A DNA stretch of 64,000 nt from Mauremys mutica. Taxonomy: Eukaryota > Chordata > Testudines > Geoemydidae. Below the pieces are notes generated by a model that had not been told where the DNA came from, ran no database searches, and saw only the letters and a list, made by a program, of their open reading frames with translations. Shown here in pieces: positions 1-11,789 of the stretch; within the stretch, counting starts at the first letter, position 1, and each line of letters begins with the position of its first letter. The stretch lies in the NCBI RefSeq assembly GCF_020497125.1, contig NC_059084.1, forward strand, positions 31,650,203 through 31,714,202, read 5' to 3'. Both the position numbers and the translations under genes were made by a program.

Positions 1-1000
1 AGGTAGCAATGCAACCAGAAACACTTAATGTTTCTTAATGTAGCCAAATTATTAAAAGACTGAAAATGTGCATACTGCAGCTAATCGTTATTTATATTAA
101 TGAAGTGTCCCTCAAGAAGCCTATGAAAGAGCTGTGCACAAAGAGAAAGTTTCTGTAAAACTCATGATACCAAAAAACACTTTGCAGAAAAGTCACTGTT
201 AAAGTAAAATGTAAATATTCCACCAGGGTTTTTTGTTTTGTTTTTGTTTTTGTTTGTTTGTTTTTTTGGGGGGAGGGGATGTTGGTGTGCATCCCCAGAG
301 AAAATCTGAGGGACATGCATGTGAGATAGGGATCTATCAATGTTGCTCAGATAAGGCTGACAATGCAGAAGGGAGGTGGTCTGTCCTGGGGCTCTTTCAT
401 GCTCAACCTGCAGTCTAGCCCACTGAGATCAACAGGAGCAAAGAGGAAAGACAAAGGTGTAGTAGAAAAAGGGCCTAACTCATCCAGAGAAAAAAAGGTT
501 TCTTAAGGCAGAGCTGGTCCCCTTTCTCCTAAGTATTGGTGTTTTCTTTTCCCGTCTCCCCCTGCTGTCCTCAGTTGTTAACTCTGCAACAGCTCTTTAT
601 TTCAACCACCTAGGGCTTGAGAATGAGAGAAGAACTTCACAACTTAGCAGGAAAGGAAAAAAGAACAATTCTTCACACCAGGGTCACAAAGAAGTACTAA
701 TACCACATAAAATTGTTTTCTATGAGACTGGAGAAGGTCTCAATTCTCTCAGGGGTTCTCAAGCTGTGGGTCTGGAAACTGGATGGGTCACAAAGCAGTG
801 GCCAGGAGATCACAGGGATACTAGACTCCAGAAGGCAAGCTGGGGGGCAAGAAAAAGTGGTCTTCACTTTTCTTCCTGCTGTCCTACTCCCACTAACCAC
901 TTTTGCACTGCAATGAACCACAATATGCTCCAGTATGCATTGCTTAAGGATTGTGAGGGGCTTCATTTTGCAGCTCTTGACAGCCAGCTTTTCACCATGG
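1..1000. other. AT-rich stretch without a recognised gene
   Basis: I see no exon, RNA gene or recognisable transposon here. The only clear structure is a T/G-rich low-complexity tract at about 224-271, probably an old simple repeat. Open frames are short and overlap in several frames, which fits chance. Confidence 0.5.
224..271. repeat. T/G-rich low-complexity tract
   Basis: Runs of T broken by single G residues, followed by a G-rich stretch. This is a simple-sequence tract with no coding meaning. Confidence 0.8.
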
Positions 1001-1008
1001 CAGATAAG

Positions 1009-1769
1009 TAGGGCCCTACCAAATTCATGGCCATGAAAAACATGTCACGGACTGTGAAATCTGGTCTCCCCCTGTGAAATATGGTGTTGTGTGTGTTTTT
1101 TACCCTATACTATACAGATTTCATGACAGAGATCAGTGTTTCTCAAATTGGAGGTCCTGACCCAAAAGGCAGTTGCAGATGGGTTGCAAGGTTATTTTAA
1201 GGGGGTCATGGTATTGCTACCCTTACCGCTGCACTACCTTCAGAGCTGGGAAGCCAGAGAGCAGTGGCTGTCGTCCAGGTGCCCAGCGCTGAAGGCAGGG
1301 ACCCGCCAGCAGCAACGCAGAAGTAAGGGTGGCAATACTACACCCTTACTTAAGCGCTGCTGCCTTCAGAGCTGGGTGGCAGTAAAGTGGCAGCTGCTTA
1401 CTGAGGGCCTCACTCTGCAGGTAACAGCACAGAAGTAAAGGTGGCAATATCATACCATGCCATCATTACTTCTGTGCTGCTCTGCCTTCAGAGCTGGGCT
1501 CCCAGCCAGCAGCCACTGCTCTCTAGCTATTCAGCTCTGAAGGCAGCACCGCCACCAGCAGTAATACAGATGTAAGGGTAGCAGGATTGCAACACACCCA
1601 CACCCCATAATAACCTTGCGACCCCACCACAACTCCTTTTTAGGTCAGGATCACTACAGTTACAACACCGTGAAATTTCAGATTTAAATAGCTGAAATCA
1701 TGAAATTTACCGGTTGAAATCATATGACCGTGAAATTGACCAAAATGGACCTTGAATTGTAGGGCTCTA
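1009..1769. mobile_element. Non-autonomous hAT-type MITE with 8-bp target duplication
   Basis: The ends form an imperfect terminal inverted repeat (left TAGGGCCCTACCAAATTCA, right ending TAGGGCTCTA). The element is flanked by cagataag (1001-1008) and ctgataag (1770-1777), matching at 7 of 8 positions. An 8-bp duplication is the hallmark of hAT transposition. A second inverted repeat lies inside: about 1143-1195 pairs with about 1605-1655. Short segments such as gaagtaagggtggcaata recur between the arms. No transposase is encoded, so it must have moved in trans. Confidence 0.85.
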
Positions 1770-1777
1770 CTGATAAG

Positions 1778-3190
1778 CAATTCTCTGAAGCAGAGCTCAG
1801 TGCAAACAGGAAGAGAAAGTACACCCAGCAGACAGCATGTACTAACCCAAAAGGAGGCAGTTTTTTCTTGTGATGATCCCAAAGATCTATGGGATTGTTT
1901 TACACACACATGAAAACTGTAGGTGTGCCGGATGGAGAATGTCTGAGAATCTCTGTCCTAAACTCCTGTGTTTTTAACCTCTCCCACCTCTAAATAGTAT
2001 ATTTCCTCTCAGTGCAGGCAAGCAATGCTGTCTGCCTTACAACAGCTGCTTCCACAGACAAGCTTGATAGACTATGAAGATGGAGTTTTTATACATGAAG
2101 TGTATAAAAGTTTACTGTATACAATTTTTAAAAGACTAAAAAATAAAGAACAGCATTTTACTAAAGACTGACAATAAAAGTATCTCCTAAAATCTGATTG
2201 AGAAAAGTTAACATTCAGTGGCAAATATCAATCCAAGGATTAATTTAAATCTTCAAAAAGTCTGTTCAATAAAAACAAGTGTGTTACAATTAATCGCCAC
2301 CTTGTATAAGTATCTCTATGTTTGGCACCTTCTCAGTGAAATGGTTCCACTGGAACTTACAGAAGATTATTATATTTTATTATTCTTCATCAACTGCTAG
2401 TTAAATAAAATGTATCAGAATGCAACCTAGTGAAGCATAAAAAAAAAAAAAAGAAGAATCAAGAACATACTGCAAGGAACAATCCTGCATTGACAAAGGG
2501 CTGGACTAGATAATAGGTTCTCTCGCTCTAATTCCCATTATTAGGAATCCAAACTACATAATGATTTTTTATTTAGAAACCTCAAACTTGTTTCACAATC
2601 ACTAATATTTCATCTTTTGGATTCTAATATGTTAGATATGTCCAGCTCACCATGGTGTGTGAGCTAACTCAATCACGACAGGTCAAACTAACTTGTTCAA
2701 ATTTTGCTAAGATTATATTCTAACATTGAAAAAATCCTGCTCATTGTACTATGGAGATGAAATGAACATCTTTTCATTCACAAAGACCACAATTAAAGGC
2801 TCAGATTTCTCTCACCAAAGCCCACTACCTAAAGGCAAAAGATATAATCCATCTGTCTGATTTCATCAATCATACTAAAGGTAAAGAACCTGGAATTTAA
2901 CAGGTAAGTAAAGAGGTGACTGAGATTTAAGTATTTGTATATTCAGTTTTTAACTCTACATCAAGGTTTGATCAATTCAAACGCCAGCAGCAAATAAGAG
3001 GCTTTCTATGGAGAGCCGGGGGTCTAAGTTCAATGTCAGGAATATTTTTAAGCTTTCATTAAACAACTAGAGGGTACTGGAAACCTTTTCATAAGAACGT
3101 AACCAAATATATAATATTGTGCTATGAATCTGTATAGTGCTTTCATACCAAACAGCTGATCTTCATTGGTTTGCCAAGCAATAGAGGAAA
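1778..3190. other. AT-rich stretch, nothing clear
   Basis: No gene is recognised. A short segment at about 2493-2530 resembles the 3' end of a CR1 LINE (ggctggactagat). The rest is AT-rich with no open frame above about 60 codons that I can interpret. Confidence 0.4.
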
Positions 3191-3581
3191 ACCAGGGTGG
3201 ATAAAAAATAAAACTTTTTTTTTTTTTAAAGGAAAACCAAAATTTGATTTAAATCAGATTTTTTTTTTTAATAAAATGCTTTTTTCCCCTCAAAAAGCAA
3301 TGTAAAGATATATCTTAATTAAAACTATTATAGCTCAAAGATACATCATCATGAAATAGGGATTATAAATTCTAATTCTATAGTATGAAGCAATATATTC
3401 ATGTAATGTTTAAGAAAAGTTTTGTAAATGAGTTCCAATAGTTCATGGATTAGGGACCCAATCTTATGGGGTTCCAGGGGCTTCTGTAGAGATTATTTAG
3501 GTTAATCTTTCTATCTGCCCAATGGGACTCCGTGCTCAGTCTAGAAGAAACCATCAGCGCAGCTTAGTTTTGCAGTTTGCA

Positions 3582-3784
3582 GGGAGGAGGGATAGCTGAG
3601 TGGTTTGAGCATTGGCCTGCTATAACCAGGGTTGTGAGTTCAATCCTTGAATGGGCCACTTAGGAATCTGGGGCAAAAATCAGTACTTGGTCCTGCTAGT
3701 GAAGGCAAAGGGCTGGACTTGATGACCTTTTAAGGTCCCTTCCAGTTCTAGGAGATAGGTGTACCTCCAATTTAAAAAAAAAAA
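3582..3784 (+). mobile_element. tRNA-derived SINE, turtle type
   Basis: An RNA polymerase III box A (TAGCTGAGTGG, 3593-3603) and box B (GAGTTCAATCC, 3636-3646) are followed by a tail resembling a CR1 3' end (ggactt gatgacc, then aaggtcccttcc) and an A-rich end. This composition matches the turtle polIII SINEs that borrow a CR1-like tail for retrotransposition. It lies inside the 5' part of the hAT element at 3193-6296. Confidence 0.85.
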
Positions 3785-3862
3785 ATTCTCAAACTGTGGA
3801 TTTGTGTCTCCAGAGATAATATGCGTGTTAACAGCAAAAAATGTTTTTAAATAAATATATAT

Positions 3863-4310
3863 TGTAACAGGGTCAGGCTAGATGGCTACAGGAGAGTGTT
3901 AGAAGGCAGATATATTAGTCCCAGATTAAGTAGATCCATTTTCCCTGGGTAAGGTAACAGGGGCAGTTCCAGAACAAGCAGGAACTTGCTAGAATCAATT
4001 AAGGCTGGCAGGCTAATTAGGACACCTGGAGCCAATTAGAAGAAACTGCTAGAATCAATTAGGACAGGCTGGCTAATCAGGGCACCTGGGTTTAAAAAGG
4101 ACCTCATTTCCGTTTGTAGTGTGCATGCAAGGAGCTGGGAGCAAGAGGCACTAGAAGCTGAGAGTGAGAAGACATACTGCTGGAAGACTGAGGAGTACAA
4201 GCATTATCAGACACCAGGAGAAAGGTCCTGAGGTGAGGATAAAGAAGGTGTTGGGAGGAGGCCATGGGGAAGTAGCCCAGGGAGTTGTAGCTGTCGCACA
4301 GATGTTGCAG
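3863..4310 (+). mobile_element. LTR-like sequence related to the gypsy element A LTR
   Basis: It begins TGTAACAGGGTCAGGC and shares a run of motifs with the LTR at 27635-28188: GGCAGATAT, then TTAG, an internal ggtaac, caattagga-cacctgga, and a TTTAAAA box. The hAT coding sequence resumes at about 4311, so this looks like a solo LTR that interrupted the hAT transposon. No clear target duplication was found, and the right boundary is uncertain by about 10 bp. Confidence 0.55.
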
Positions 4311-5705
4311 GCAAATTGCTGGATAAAGTGTATGAAAGAGAAATTGAGTAGTGTGCAAAAGATCTAGAGGGTAAAATTGTTAACCTGAGTCTTGATGGAT
4401 GGAGCAATGTCCACAATGATCCTGTTGCATGTGCTTGTGAGACAAGAGAAGAAGGGAATATCTTCCTTACAGAAACAACTGATACATCAGGAAATGCACA
4501 CAGCAGAATACTTACAAGAAGTAGCAATAAAAGCTATAACAAACTGGAAAAAAAAATGCAAGTGTCTAGTACGCAGTTTGAGAAGAAATTTAGAAGAGAG
4601 TGAACAGTCCCAAGCTAACATACGGTTGCAGTGCTCATTTGATGCACCTCCTGTCTAAAGACTTCAGTGTTCCAGAAATAAAATGCTAATGTTGTTGAAA
4701 TTGCAAAATACACCTCTATCCCGATATAACGCAACCCGATATAACACGAATTCAGATATAACGCGATAAAGCAGTGCTCCGGGAGGGCGGGGCTGTGCAC
4801 GCTGGCGGATCAAAGCACATTGGATATAATGCGGTTTCACCTATAACGCAATAAGATTTTTTTGGCTCCCAACGACAGCGTTATATCGGGGTAGAAGTGT
4901 ACTTCCACAATAACCATTTTGCAGCAGCTGCTCTGAAAAAAGTGGGAGGAACCAAGCTAACTCTCCCACAAGACATGCAATGGAACTCAGTAGTGGACTG
5001 TTTTGAGCACTGTATCAAGAAGTGGCCTAATCTGATGAGTTTGTGAACAAAATCGTGAAAAAAAAATAGATGGCACTGTCACAAAGTTCTCAACACTGGG
5101 CTTAAGAGAAATGTTGAACACATGCTGAGTACCCTGAAGCCTATTTCTGTAGCCTTGAACAAAATGCAGGGAAATAGCTGTTTTATTGCTGAACCTGTTG
5201 AAATCTGGAAGGAACTGAGTGAGATCTTAAAAAGAGAAATATGCAATGACAGAGTTAAATTACAAGCATTAAAAAAGTGAATGGGACAAGCACTATCCCA
5301 GCTCATTTTCTTGCAAATATTCTCAGTACTCGGTACCAGGGTCAAACCTTAACTGCTGAAGAAGAGGAATTGGCTATGACATGGACATCCAGCAATCATC
5401 CCCCCATAATGCCAACTATAAATAAACTTCAGAGCTAAGGGTGAATCATTCAAGAAGTAAGTGTTTGCTGATGATGTTTTAAAGAACATCACACCAGTGA
5501 ACTGGTAGAAGTCACTTAAGCACTTGGATTCAGAGACTGTTGAAGTGAATCTCATTTTTAACAGCAGTAGCTTCTTCTATCAGTGTAGAAAGAATATTTT
5601 CTTCCTTTGGACTAATTCATTCCAAATTGAGAAATTGTTTGGGACCTGAAAAAGCAGAAAAGCTTGTTTTTTCTTTTCCAGATTATGAACAAACAGAAAA
5701 ATGAA
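4311..5705 (+). pseudogene. hAT-family transposase remnant
   Basis: The translation in shifting frames contains conserved hAT transposase features: an SLDGW motif near 4392, an AHTAEYLQ-like stretch near 4498, and the C-terminal dimerisation segment with a SVERIFSS motif near 5581-5600, followed by a region like LIHSKLRN. Several stops and frameshifts break it, and a TA-flanked MITE splits it at 4709-4901. A hAT transposase excises and inserts DNA with 8-bp target duplications. This copy is dead. The N-terminal BED zinc finger is not recognisable and was probably lost to the LTR-like insertion upstream. Confidence 0.8.
4709..4901. mobile_element. TcMar-type MITE inserted at TA inside the hAT transposase
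   Basis: Ends read TACACCTCTATCCCGATATA and the complement TATATCGGGGTAGAAGTGTA. The flanking TA dinucleotides (4709-4710, 4900-4901) fit TA-target duplication of Tc1/mariner (Tigger-like) elements. The hAT reading continues directly on both sides, so it is a clean insertion. Internal ATATAACGC motifs repeat. Confidence 0.85.
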
Positions 5706-6304
5706 GGTCAAGACGATTAAGTTAGCTGCAGAAGCCAATATTAAGTTTCTCATGTTGACCTGGCTGACAGTTGATTGAAATATATCAAAAGAATTTAACT
5801 ATTTTAGACAATTTTAAAAACAAACCTGATTTAAAAAAAATTCTTATGCATGTTTTGTTAAAATATTATCTACCTTTGCTGCTGAAGAAAAAAAATCCAG
5901 AATATATAATGTTGTTTTAATTAAATAATTTAAATGTCTATCCTCCTAATACAGCATGGCAAGAAAATCCTCCAAATATTAATGCTTAACCTATTGAACT
6001 GGAGATTGTTCACCTCCCAATGACTTCATAAATATCTGCTTAATTACCTCTGGTAAATGAAATAACCAAACAATCATTCATTTTCTGATATAGCTGTAAA
6101 ACTAATCTGAAAAGTTTTCAAAATAAATCACTTTAAAAATGTATAGTGTACCCCAATCTAAAAACGAAACCTACACTATCTGAGTTGTTAAGAATATGTA
6201 TTAAGGTTATAACAAACAACTAGAATGCACTTTTATGTAGAAATCCATGATTAAATAGAGTCTTCCTGACTAGTGATTTAAATCAAATCCACCCTGATCT
6301 AGGA

Positions 6305-7210
6305 TAATAGCACCAGGCCCGGAGAGGAACAAGATAAGAAATAAAACCAATTCCTCAGAATTAAAAAAAAAAAAAAAATCCCACGAACAGATTAATATCC
6401 CGTTAACAATAGGTAAGTAGCGCCTGGTAACACCTATATCTGTAGGTGTTTGTCCATTTTATCTTTTAGGCTGTAAGCTCTGAGCCAGGAGCTGTATTCT
6501 ACACATTGCCTAGTATAATAGACCCTAGCACTACCAGAATACAAGTAACTTAATGTCTACCTGCCTCTGTCCTACTTTCCAGGTAGGTATTAGCACAGGA
6601 ATATAGGTGATAGCACTAAACAGCTCCACAAGTGAGGTGGAGGCAGAAGTCAGTCCTATCCTGTCCTAGTCCAATGTAGGAACTGGACAACCAGGTCACC
6701 TGTCATTCTGTGAGGTAACATTTGCCACACTCAATTTTCACTCTTAAGAACACTAGAACTGATCCTGGAATTAGGATGAGCTGGTAGACTGAGATTTATA
6801 ATGGACAGTCAGCTTACCCAATCATTCCTCAAAGAGGACTTGGCTAACCTTGTGAAGAAATAGCAGTCAAGATGCTGAGCTGCCTAGTGCCTATGTGAAT
6901 AGTGACAGGCAGTGTTCTATAGGCAACTATTAGGAATAAAGGCTAGAGAAAGAAGAAATTTTACTGTGTGTATCTACATATTCAGAAGTGGTGATTCTGG
7001 GTTCCTAACTTCAGACAACTTAAAGTGGCTTGATAGTGGGTAGATGGCTCAGCAATTAGGGCTTTAAGTCTATACAATTTCATGTAGCTATTACAGTGTT
7101 GGAGGACAGATGGGGGGGAAATTACACACAAATAAGATTAAACTCTCTCTTACGGAAAGAGGCCTTTTATTATATCCAGGTATAATTTAATAACTTGTAA
7201 AATGTTTACT
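6305..7210. other. No recognised feature
   Basis: AT-rich unique-looking sequence with no open frame or repeat signature that I can support. Confidence 0.4.
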
Positions 7211-7214
7211 TCCA

Positions 7215-7425
7215 TTCTGTTAGGAAGTTTTTCCTGAGATTTAATCTAACTGAAAGAACAATAGGACAATGAAACAGACTTCATAGGGAGGTTGTGGAAG
7301 CTCTTTCACTGAAGGTTTTCAAAAGGAAGCTGGATAGCCACCTGTCTTTAGATGCAACACATCCTGCATCTTGGCAGGGGGTTAGACTAGACTAACCTTG
7401 CGGTCCCTTCTAACCCTATGAGTCT
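7215..7425 (+). mobile_element. CR1 LINE 3'-end fragment
   Basis: It contains the typical CR1 3' segment: gttgtggaagctctttcact, then ggttttcaaaaggaagctgg, ggggttagactagac and cggtcccttctaaccctatg. It is 5'-truncated, as most CR1 copies are. Confidence 0.8.
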
Positions 7426-7429
7426 ACTC

Positions 7430-8299
7430 AGAAGAAAAAGAGTAGCACACCAGAAAAAGGCCAACACCATCAAATAGGACAAAGCATTTCCAAGAGATAT
7501 ATTTGCAGGAAACATCACTAAGTAGTTTAGATGGGTTTAGATTATAACCTATACTTTGTAACAGTAACAAATGCAAATATCAAGATTTCATATATAGTAC
7601 AGAAGGAAGATCATATTTTGGGCCAATTTCCCATTCCACCTAATAAGTACGTACCACATACCGCATTAACTTATCCATGGTTGTTTCATCACTTCCCTTT
7701 GGAGACTACCCCAATACTGCTGGATTTGTTATTATGTCAAGCAACACTAAACAAACAATTGCCAGAAATTTGCCTCTATGCACAAAAGGCTATACTATGC
7801 TGTGAGGGTAAACAGTAAAAGACCAATCTACAATGAGAATATCTGGTATAGCTAAACACTGCTCTATTTTAAAACCCAGGTGAGTGTGCTTATAGGTAAC
7901 CAAAGCTTTTTAATTAAATTAATGCCCTGCGTTAGAATTTTAGACCTCCACACATTTAGGACGCAGCATCTGTAAGGTTTAATAACCTCAAATAATTTTA
8001 TTATAAATTCCTAACTTCATGTTAACATTTCAGTTGTTAAGAATTACTGTATGTCAGAGCAGCTGCACATCTGCATAAACATGCATGCGTGTTACAACTA
8101 CACACATTTACAGCAATTTACAGGGTTGCAATTAACAAGAGTGGTGTTCTCAGGAGTCCCTTAGATGAGGGAGTCACCAGCTGCACTAACAGGTTTGGGC
8201 ATTTCAAGAAAAGTTTTCTACTAGTATAAGAGAGCCACTCCCACCCAGCCCCCAACATGCAGTACGATGATATAGGCAGAAGCCCTATTTGCAACATGC
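7430..8299. other. No recognised feature
   Basis: AT-rich stretch. A 95-codon open frame at 7531-7818 resembles no protein I know and has no splice context, so I treat it as chance. Confidence 0.4.
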
Positions 8300-8307
8300 T
8301 ACCAACC

Positions 8308-8431
8308 TAGGGTGACCAGACAGCAAGTGTGAAAAATCGGGACAGGGGGAGGTGGGTAATAGGATCCTATATAAGAAAAAGACCCAAAAATCAGGACTGT
8401 CCCTATAAAATCGGGACATCTGGACACCCTA
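8308..8431 (-). mobile_element. Short hAT MITE (TAGGGTGACCAGA family), copy 1
   Basis: Inverted ends TAGGGTGACCAGA and TGGACACCCTA are flanked by taccaacc (8300-8307) and caccaacc (8432-8439), 7 of 8 matching. The same family occurs at 54996-55103 and 63069-63190. This copy is in the opposite orientation to the one at 63069. Confidence 0.88.
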
Positions 8432-8439
8432 CACCAACC

Positions 8440-9040
8440 ACTCACTGCCCCCATCCTCAGCGTGGAGGGAGCCCTATGCTGCTTGCTGGTCAATGTCAAT
8501 GCCTACAGAGTATTCCCCAAGCTGGTCACTGTCCTCAGATGCACTAAGCAAATAAAAGATGGTGTAGATTTCTGGACTGCTCTTGAGGGTGAGCAACACC
8601 CCTAATCTGCCTCCTGTGGCAACTCATATTCTGGTGCCTGGCCCTGCAGAACATACGTGGAGGACCAAGATGGACACACCTGATGGGATGGTGGAAGTGG
8701 TACTCTGATATGGCTCCAGCTCCCTTGTGCATACTGGGTCTGGGACCAATCGGTATGATCACCTCACAAAAAGGCCCCCAGGCAGCACAAAGATCCAGCC
8801 AGTGAGTGTGCAAAACAAGGTTTGACCTTCTTCACCTGCAAGGCCCAACCCAGGTTACTTCTTGGTTATCACTAAAAGCATCGCTCTGTCCTGAGCCCAA
8901 CCAGTGGCCTCAGTTATCAAAACAAACATTTATGATTTAAAGAATTCACAGGTTCTAATCTGGAAATACAATAAAAACCAATCTGAATGTATTAATCACA
9001 TCACTACGAATAGCAACATGACATACTTTACGTGGACAGC
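8440..9040. other. Unannotated stretch, possibly old 3'UTR of the RBM12-like copy
   Basis: No gene is recognised. On the minus strand this lies directly downstream of the RBM12-like stop region, so its right part may be former 3' untranslated sequence. No T-rich tract (the minus-strand poly(A) tail of a processed copy) is visible here. Confidence 0.35.
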
Positions 9041-9044
9041 ATCT

Positions 9045-10510
9045 CTAAAATAAGTTTGACTTTTAAGCCTACCCGTCACTTAGAACAGCTGCCATTATTT
9101 CACTATAAGCCTCAAATGCAACTACTGCTATTCCCAGAGGCATCCTTTTTTCATGGTATTTTAGTAAGACCAAGCCCAGGGTAACTTTGTAATCATAAAA
9201 GAACTCAAGAATTTCATCCACTGACACACTAAATGGCATACTTTGCACTTTAATGGAGTGCTTCCCAAAAGCCCTGGGGCCCACTTAAATTCTTAACACC
9301 ACTATCAAAGCAAGGAGATCACTTAACTAGGCCCATTCCCAGGGTTCTGAGATCCACCTCCAACACTTCATATTCCACTCTGTTTACTAGGACCACTTCC
9401 AAACCCTGGAACACCAATACCTGAACCAGGAAAACCACTACTTCCAATTTGGTCTGCAAATAAAGTACACAGAACTACCTGCTAATGTGCATGAGTAGGG
9501 TTCACATGTACAGTTAGTCTGTGAGCAGGCTAGTGCAGAGTAGTCGTACCCCAGTTTGCCACAAACTAAAGGTTTGTGTTAAGAAGCCCTTCATCTGATC
9601 CATTTCCATGATTTCAGTACTGCATCTGCATATGTACTGCATCAACTCAGAGCCCATGAAAAGAATCTTTTCACATCAGATTTCACTGAAGGGGTATTCC
9701 ATGAACACTGACATTTAAAAAAAAAAAGTGATAGGAAGGGGTTTCACACTACTTTTGAGAATTCATCTGAGGCTTTATAGGATTATTGAGAGAAACACTG
9801 GATTCAAACTGTTGCTCATATTCACTGCTATTCCAGACCCATTTATTCCAATATGTAAAAGGTGCTACAGCTGGAGGTTTCACAGACCTTCCTGGTATCA
9901 CTGATAGTACAGAAGGCGCCGGGGGAAATGGAGGAACAAGAAGCAGGGCAAGTACAGGACATGGGACAGGTTTAGGGGGACTAGAAGGCATTGGTGGCAA
10001 AGATAGCATACCAGGCACTGGTGAAGGTGTATAATTGAGTTAAATGAGGGGCTAGCAAAGGCAGCACCAGGATTTGGAATGCATTTCGCATACTGGCCAT
10101 AGAGAATGTAGGTTGTTTTGGTTGCCTTCAATGCACAAAAGTAGCTGCAGTTGCTACACCAAGTACTGTTAGAATTTGATACTACAGTAGATAAGTTTAC
10201 CCTAGCACTGAATGCAGAGCTAGGTGGTGATCAGACCTGCTGGTGGCATATCTGAATTGGCAGCTCTATCATGTTTTTCATTTGTCATACAACTCAGCAA
10301 GAGTTACTTTTGACTCTTTAATGGTACCACCTGCGCCCACCATAAACACATCTTGCATCTTCCTCAGTAGCAAAAAGTGAAGAACGCCTCACCCAATTCA
10401 CCCCCTACAACATGCAAGTCCCATCAGGAATGGTCAATCCAGAGAAGTGGTGAATGTCCATGGTCCCCCACCACAATCAGAAAACCATGCACATGGATAA
10501 CCACAGCCAT
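9045..10510 (-). pseudogene. RBM12: RBM12-like pseudogene, internally deleted
   Basis: Read on the minus strand from an ATG at 10510, the translation starts like RBM12 (MAVVI, then a VVGGELGEAF segment near 10410). A proline-rich stretch follows (PPMPSSPPKPVP, 9990 downwards, ending QMNSQ near 9755). Next come the start of the second RRM (VSVHG..., near 9700), a Gly/Pro-rich piece near 9440 and finally the last RRM (MPFSVSVDEILEFFYDY, 9240 downwards). RBM12 is a nuclear RNA-binding protein of about 930 residues with several RRMs and a single coding exon. Here roughly 1.4 kb of the middle is missing, and many stops and frameshifts are present. It is certainly non-functional as a protein. Because the normal coding region lacks introns, absence of introns does not prove retroposition. 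Confidence 0.85.
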
Positions 10511-10515
10511 GCTGT

Positions 10516-10535
10516 CCTGAAATGCACACCTGCAG
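10516..10535 (-). promoter_or_regulatory. Candidate splice acceptor upstream of RBM12-like start
   Basis: On the minus strand a pyrimidine-rich tract (CCTTTTCTCATCTGCAG) ends in AG at about 10530, and a second CAG follows 13 bases later, just before the ATG. This resembles a genuine 3' splice site before the coding exon. A processed cDNA copy would not be expected to keep one. It may still be chance or mRNA-derived. Confidence 0.45.
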
Positions 10536-10929
10536 ATGAGAAAAGGCAACGTCTATATCAGACAACTATTTATGACACAATGTATTTACCTAGACACCAC
10601 CTAATGTTTACAATCCTAAAGACCTTGTGACAATTAAGCGTAAAATTTTCACATGCACATAACATATGCTCCCTAGTCCCATCAAGAGTAATTTAGACAC
10701 CCACTGAAAGCCAGTTGAACTTAAGCTCCTAAATCATATCGGTGCTTGTGAAAATGTTACCTTAAAGTATATTATGCCTCCAAATGCACTTTGCAACTCT
10801 AGAGCAGTTTATTAACAAAAGAAAACCTTTATTTAATGACAGTTAGGGTTGCATCAGAAGATGACTAGGGATGGCTCACCCAGCCATTGCCTCCCTTGCA
10901 AAAGTGTGGCATCTCAAAACGTATGAAGG

Positions 10930-11230
10930 TTAGACTGGTGAAAACCTTATTTTTTTCCATAGCAACTTATGGATGTGAATCCTGGGAAACTAATGCTGCT
11001 GAAAAAAAGAAAAACTGAAGTCTTTGAGATGTGGTGCTAGCAAAGACTTGAGCATCTTATCTTCTGGATGGAAAAGACAAACAATTGTGTTAGAAGTATT
11101 ACTGGAGAGAAGCTGACTCATCAGAAATCAATAGGCACATATTTACGTACTTTGGTCACATCAGGCATAGAGATGGAAATAATCTTCAAGAAAGGTACCA
11201 TGGAAGGAATAGTGGCAGGTAATCACAGTA
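10930..11230 (+). mobile_element. LINE ORF2 C-terminal remnant
   Basis: The broken translation reads like the end of a non-LTR reverse transcriptase ORF: YGCESWE, then EVFEMWC, a degenerate region, and a later segment like GIVAGNHSRG. These patterns occur C-terminal to the RT domain of several LINE clades. I cannot name the clade with confidence. Confidence 0.55.
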
Positions 11231-11489
11231 GGGGAAGCCTGCAATGTCACTCGCTTCCCAAAACACTCCACATGTTCTTATGCACTTCTTGAAATGGACT
11301 ACACCCAGGAGTAGCTGCAACAGCCGGGTGTGTGCCTGTGCTCCAGCCAGATTTTGCCGACTGTGTCCCTTGTCCCTGCTGGCATGAAGCACACCTCTTA
11401 TTGCACGTTTTGCCCTAAACTGAAGCATGTTTTGTCACCATGCAATTTATTAAACCAGGGTTTCTTTGTTTTTGAAGAAAATGAATATA

Positions 11490-11570
11490 GTTATCGGTGA
11501 GGTCTGAACCCTGTATCTTCAGATCCCCAATCAAGACATCTATCACTTGAGCTAAAGCAGTAACAAGAAA
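11490..11570 (-). mobile_element. tRNA-like SINE fragment
   Basis: On the minus strand a box A-like TTTAGCTCAAGTGATAG and a box B-like GGGTTCAGACC are spaced as in tRNA-derived SINEs. No full element can be delimited. Confidence 0.45.
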
Positions 11571-11659
11571 CAATCAAACCAGTAATAAGGATAATTAACT
11601 ATCTGAATAAACTACCAAGCATATGATGGACTCCCCATCAGTTCATCTCCAAAAGATGA

Positions 11660-11780
11660 ACTCTGTCCAAACACAAGTATTGGCTTGATGCAGTAATAAC
11701 TTGGGGAAATTTTCTCACCTGTCCTATGCAGAAAGTCAGACTAGATGATCACAATAGTCACTAATGGCTTTAAAAAAACA
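11660..11780 (+). mobile_element. CR1/SINE 3'-tail fragment
   Basis: The segment cagaaagtcagactagatga followed by tcacaatagtcac resembles the conserved 3' tail shared by sauropsid CR1 LINEs and their SINEs. It is short and degenerate. Confidence 0.5.
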
Positions 11781-11789
11781 TTAATCTAT

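Larger units (their letters stand above)
3193..6296 (+). mobile_element. Decayed autonomous hAT transposon carrying nested insertions
   Basis: The left end begins CAGGGTGGAT and the right end finishes with its complement ATCCACCCTG. AT-rich sub-terminal sequence with gatttaaatc motifs occurs at both ends. A transposase remnant fills about 4311-5705. The copy was later hit by a SINE (3582-3784), an LTR-like sequence (3863-4310) and a TcMar-type MITE (4709-4901). I could not find a convincing 8-bp duplication around the outer ends, so the boundaries are approximate. Confidence 0.75.

Noticed and set aside
8308..8431. Tc1/mariner MITE with TA duplication
   Set aside because: The ends begin and finish with TA, but the outer flanks are 8-bp duplications in all three copies, which fits hAT instead.
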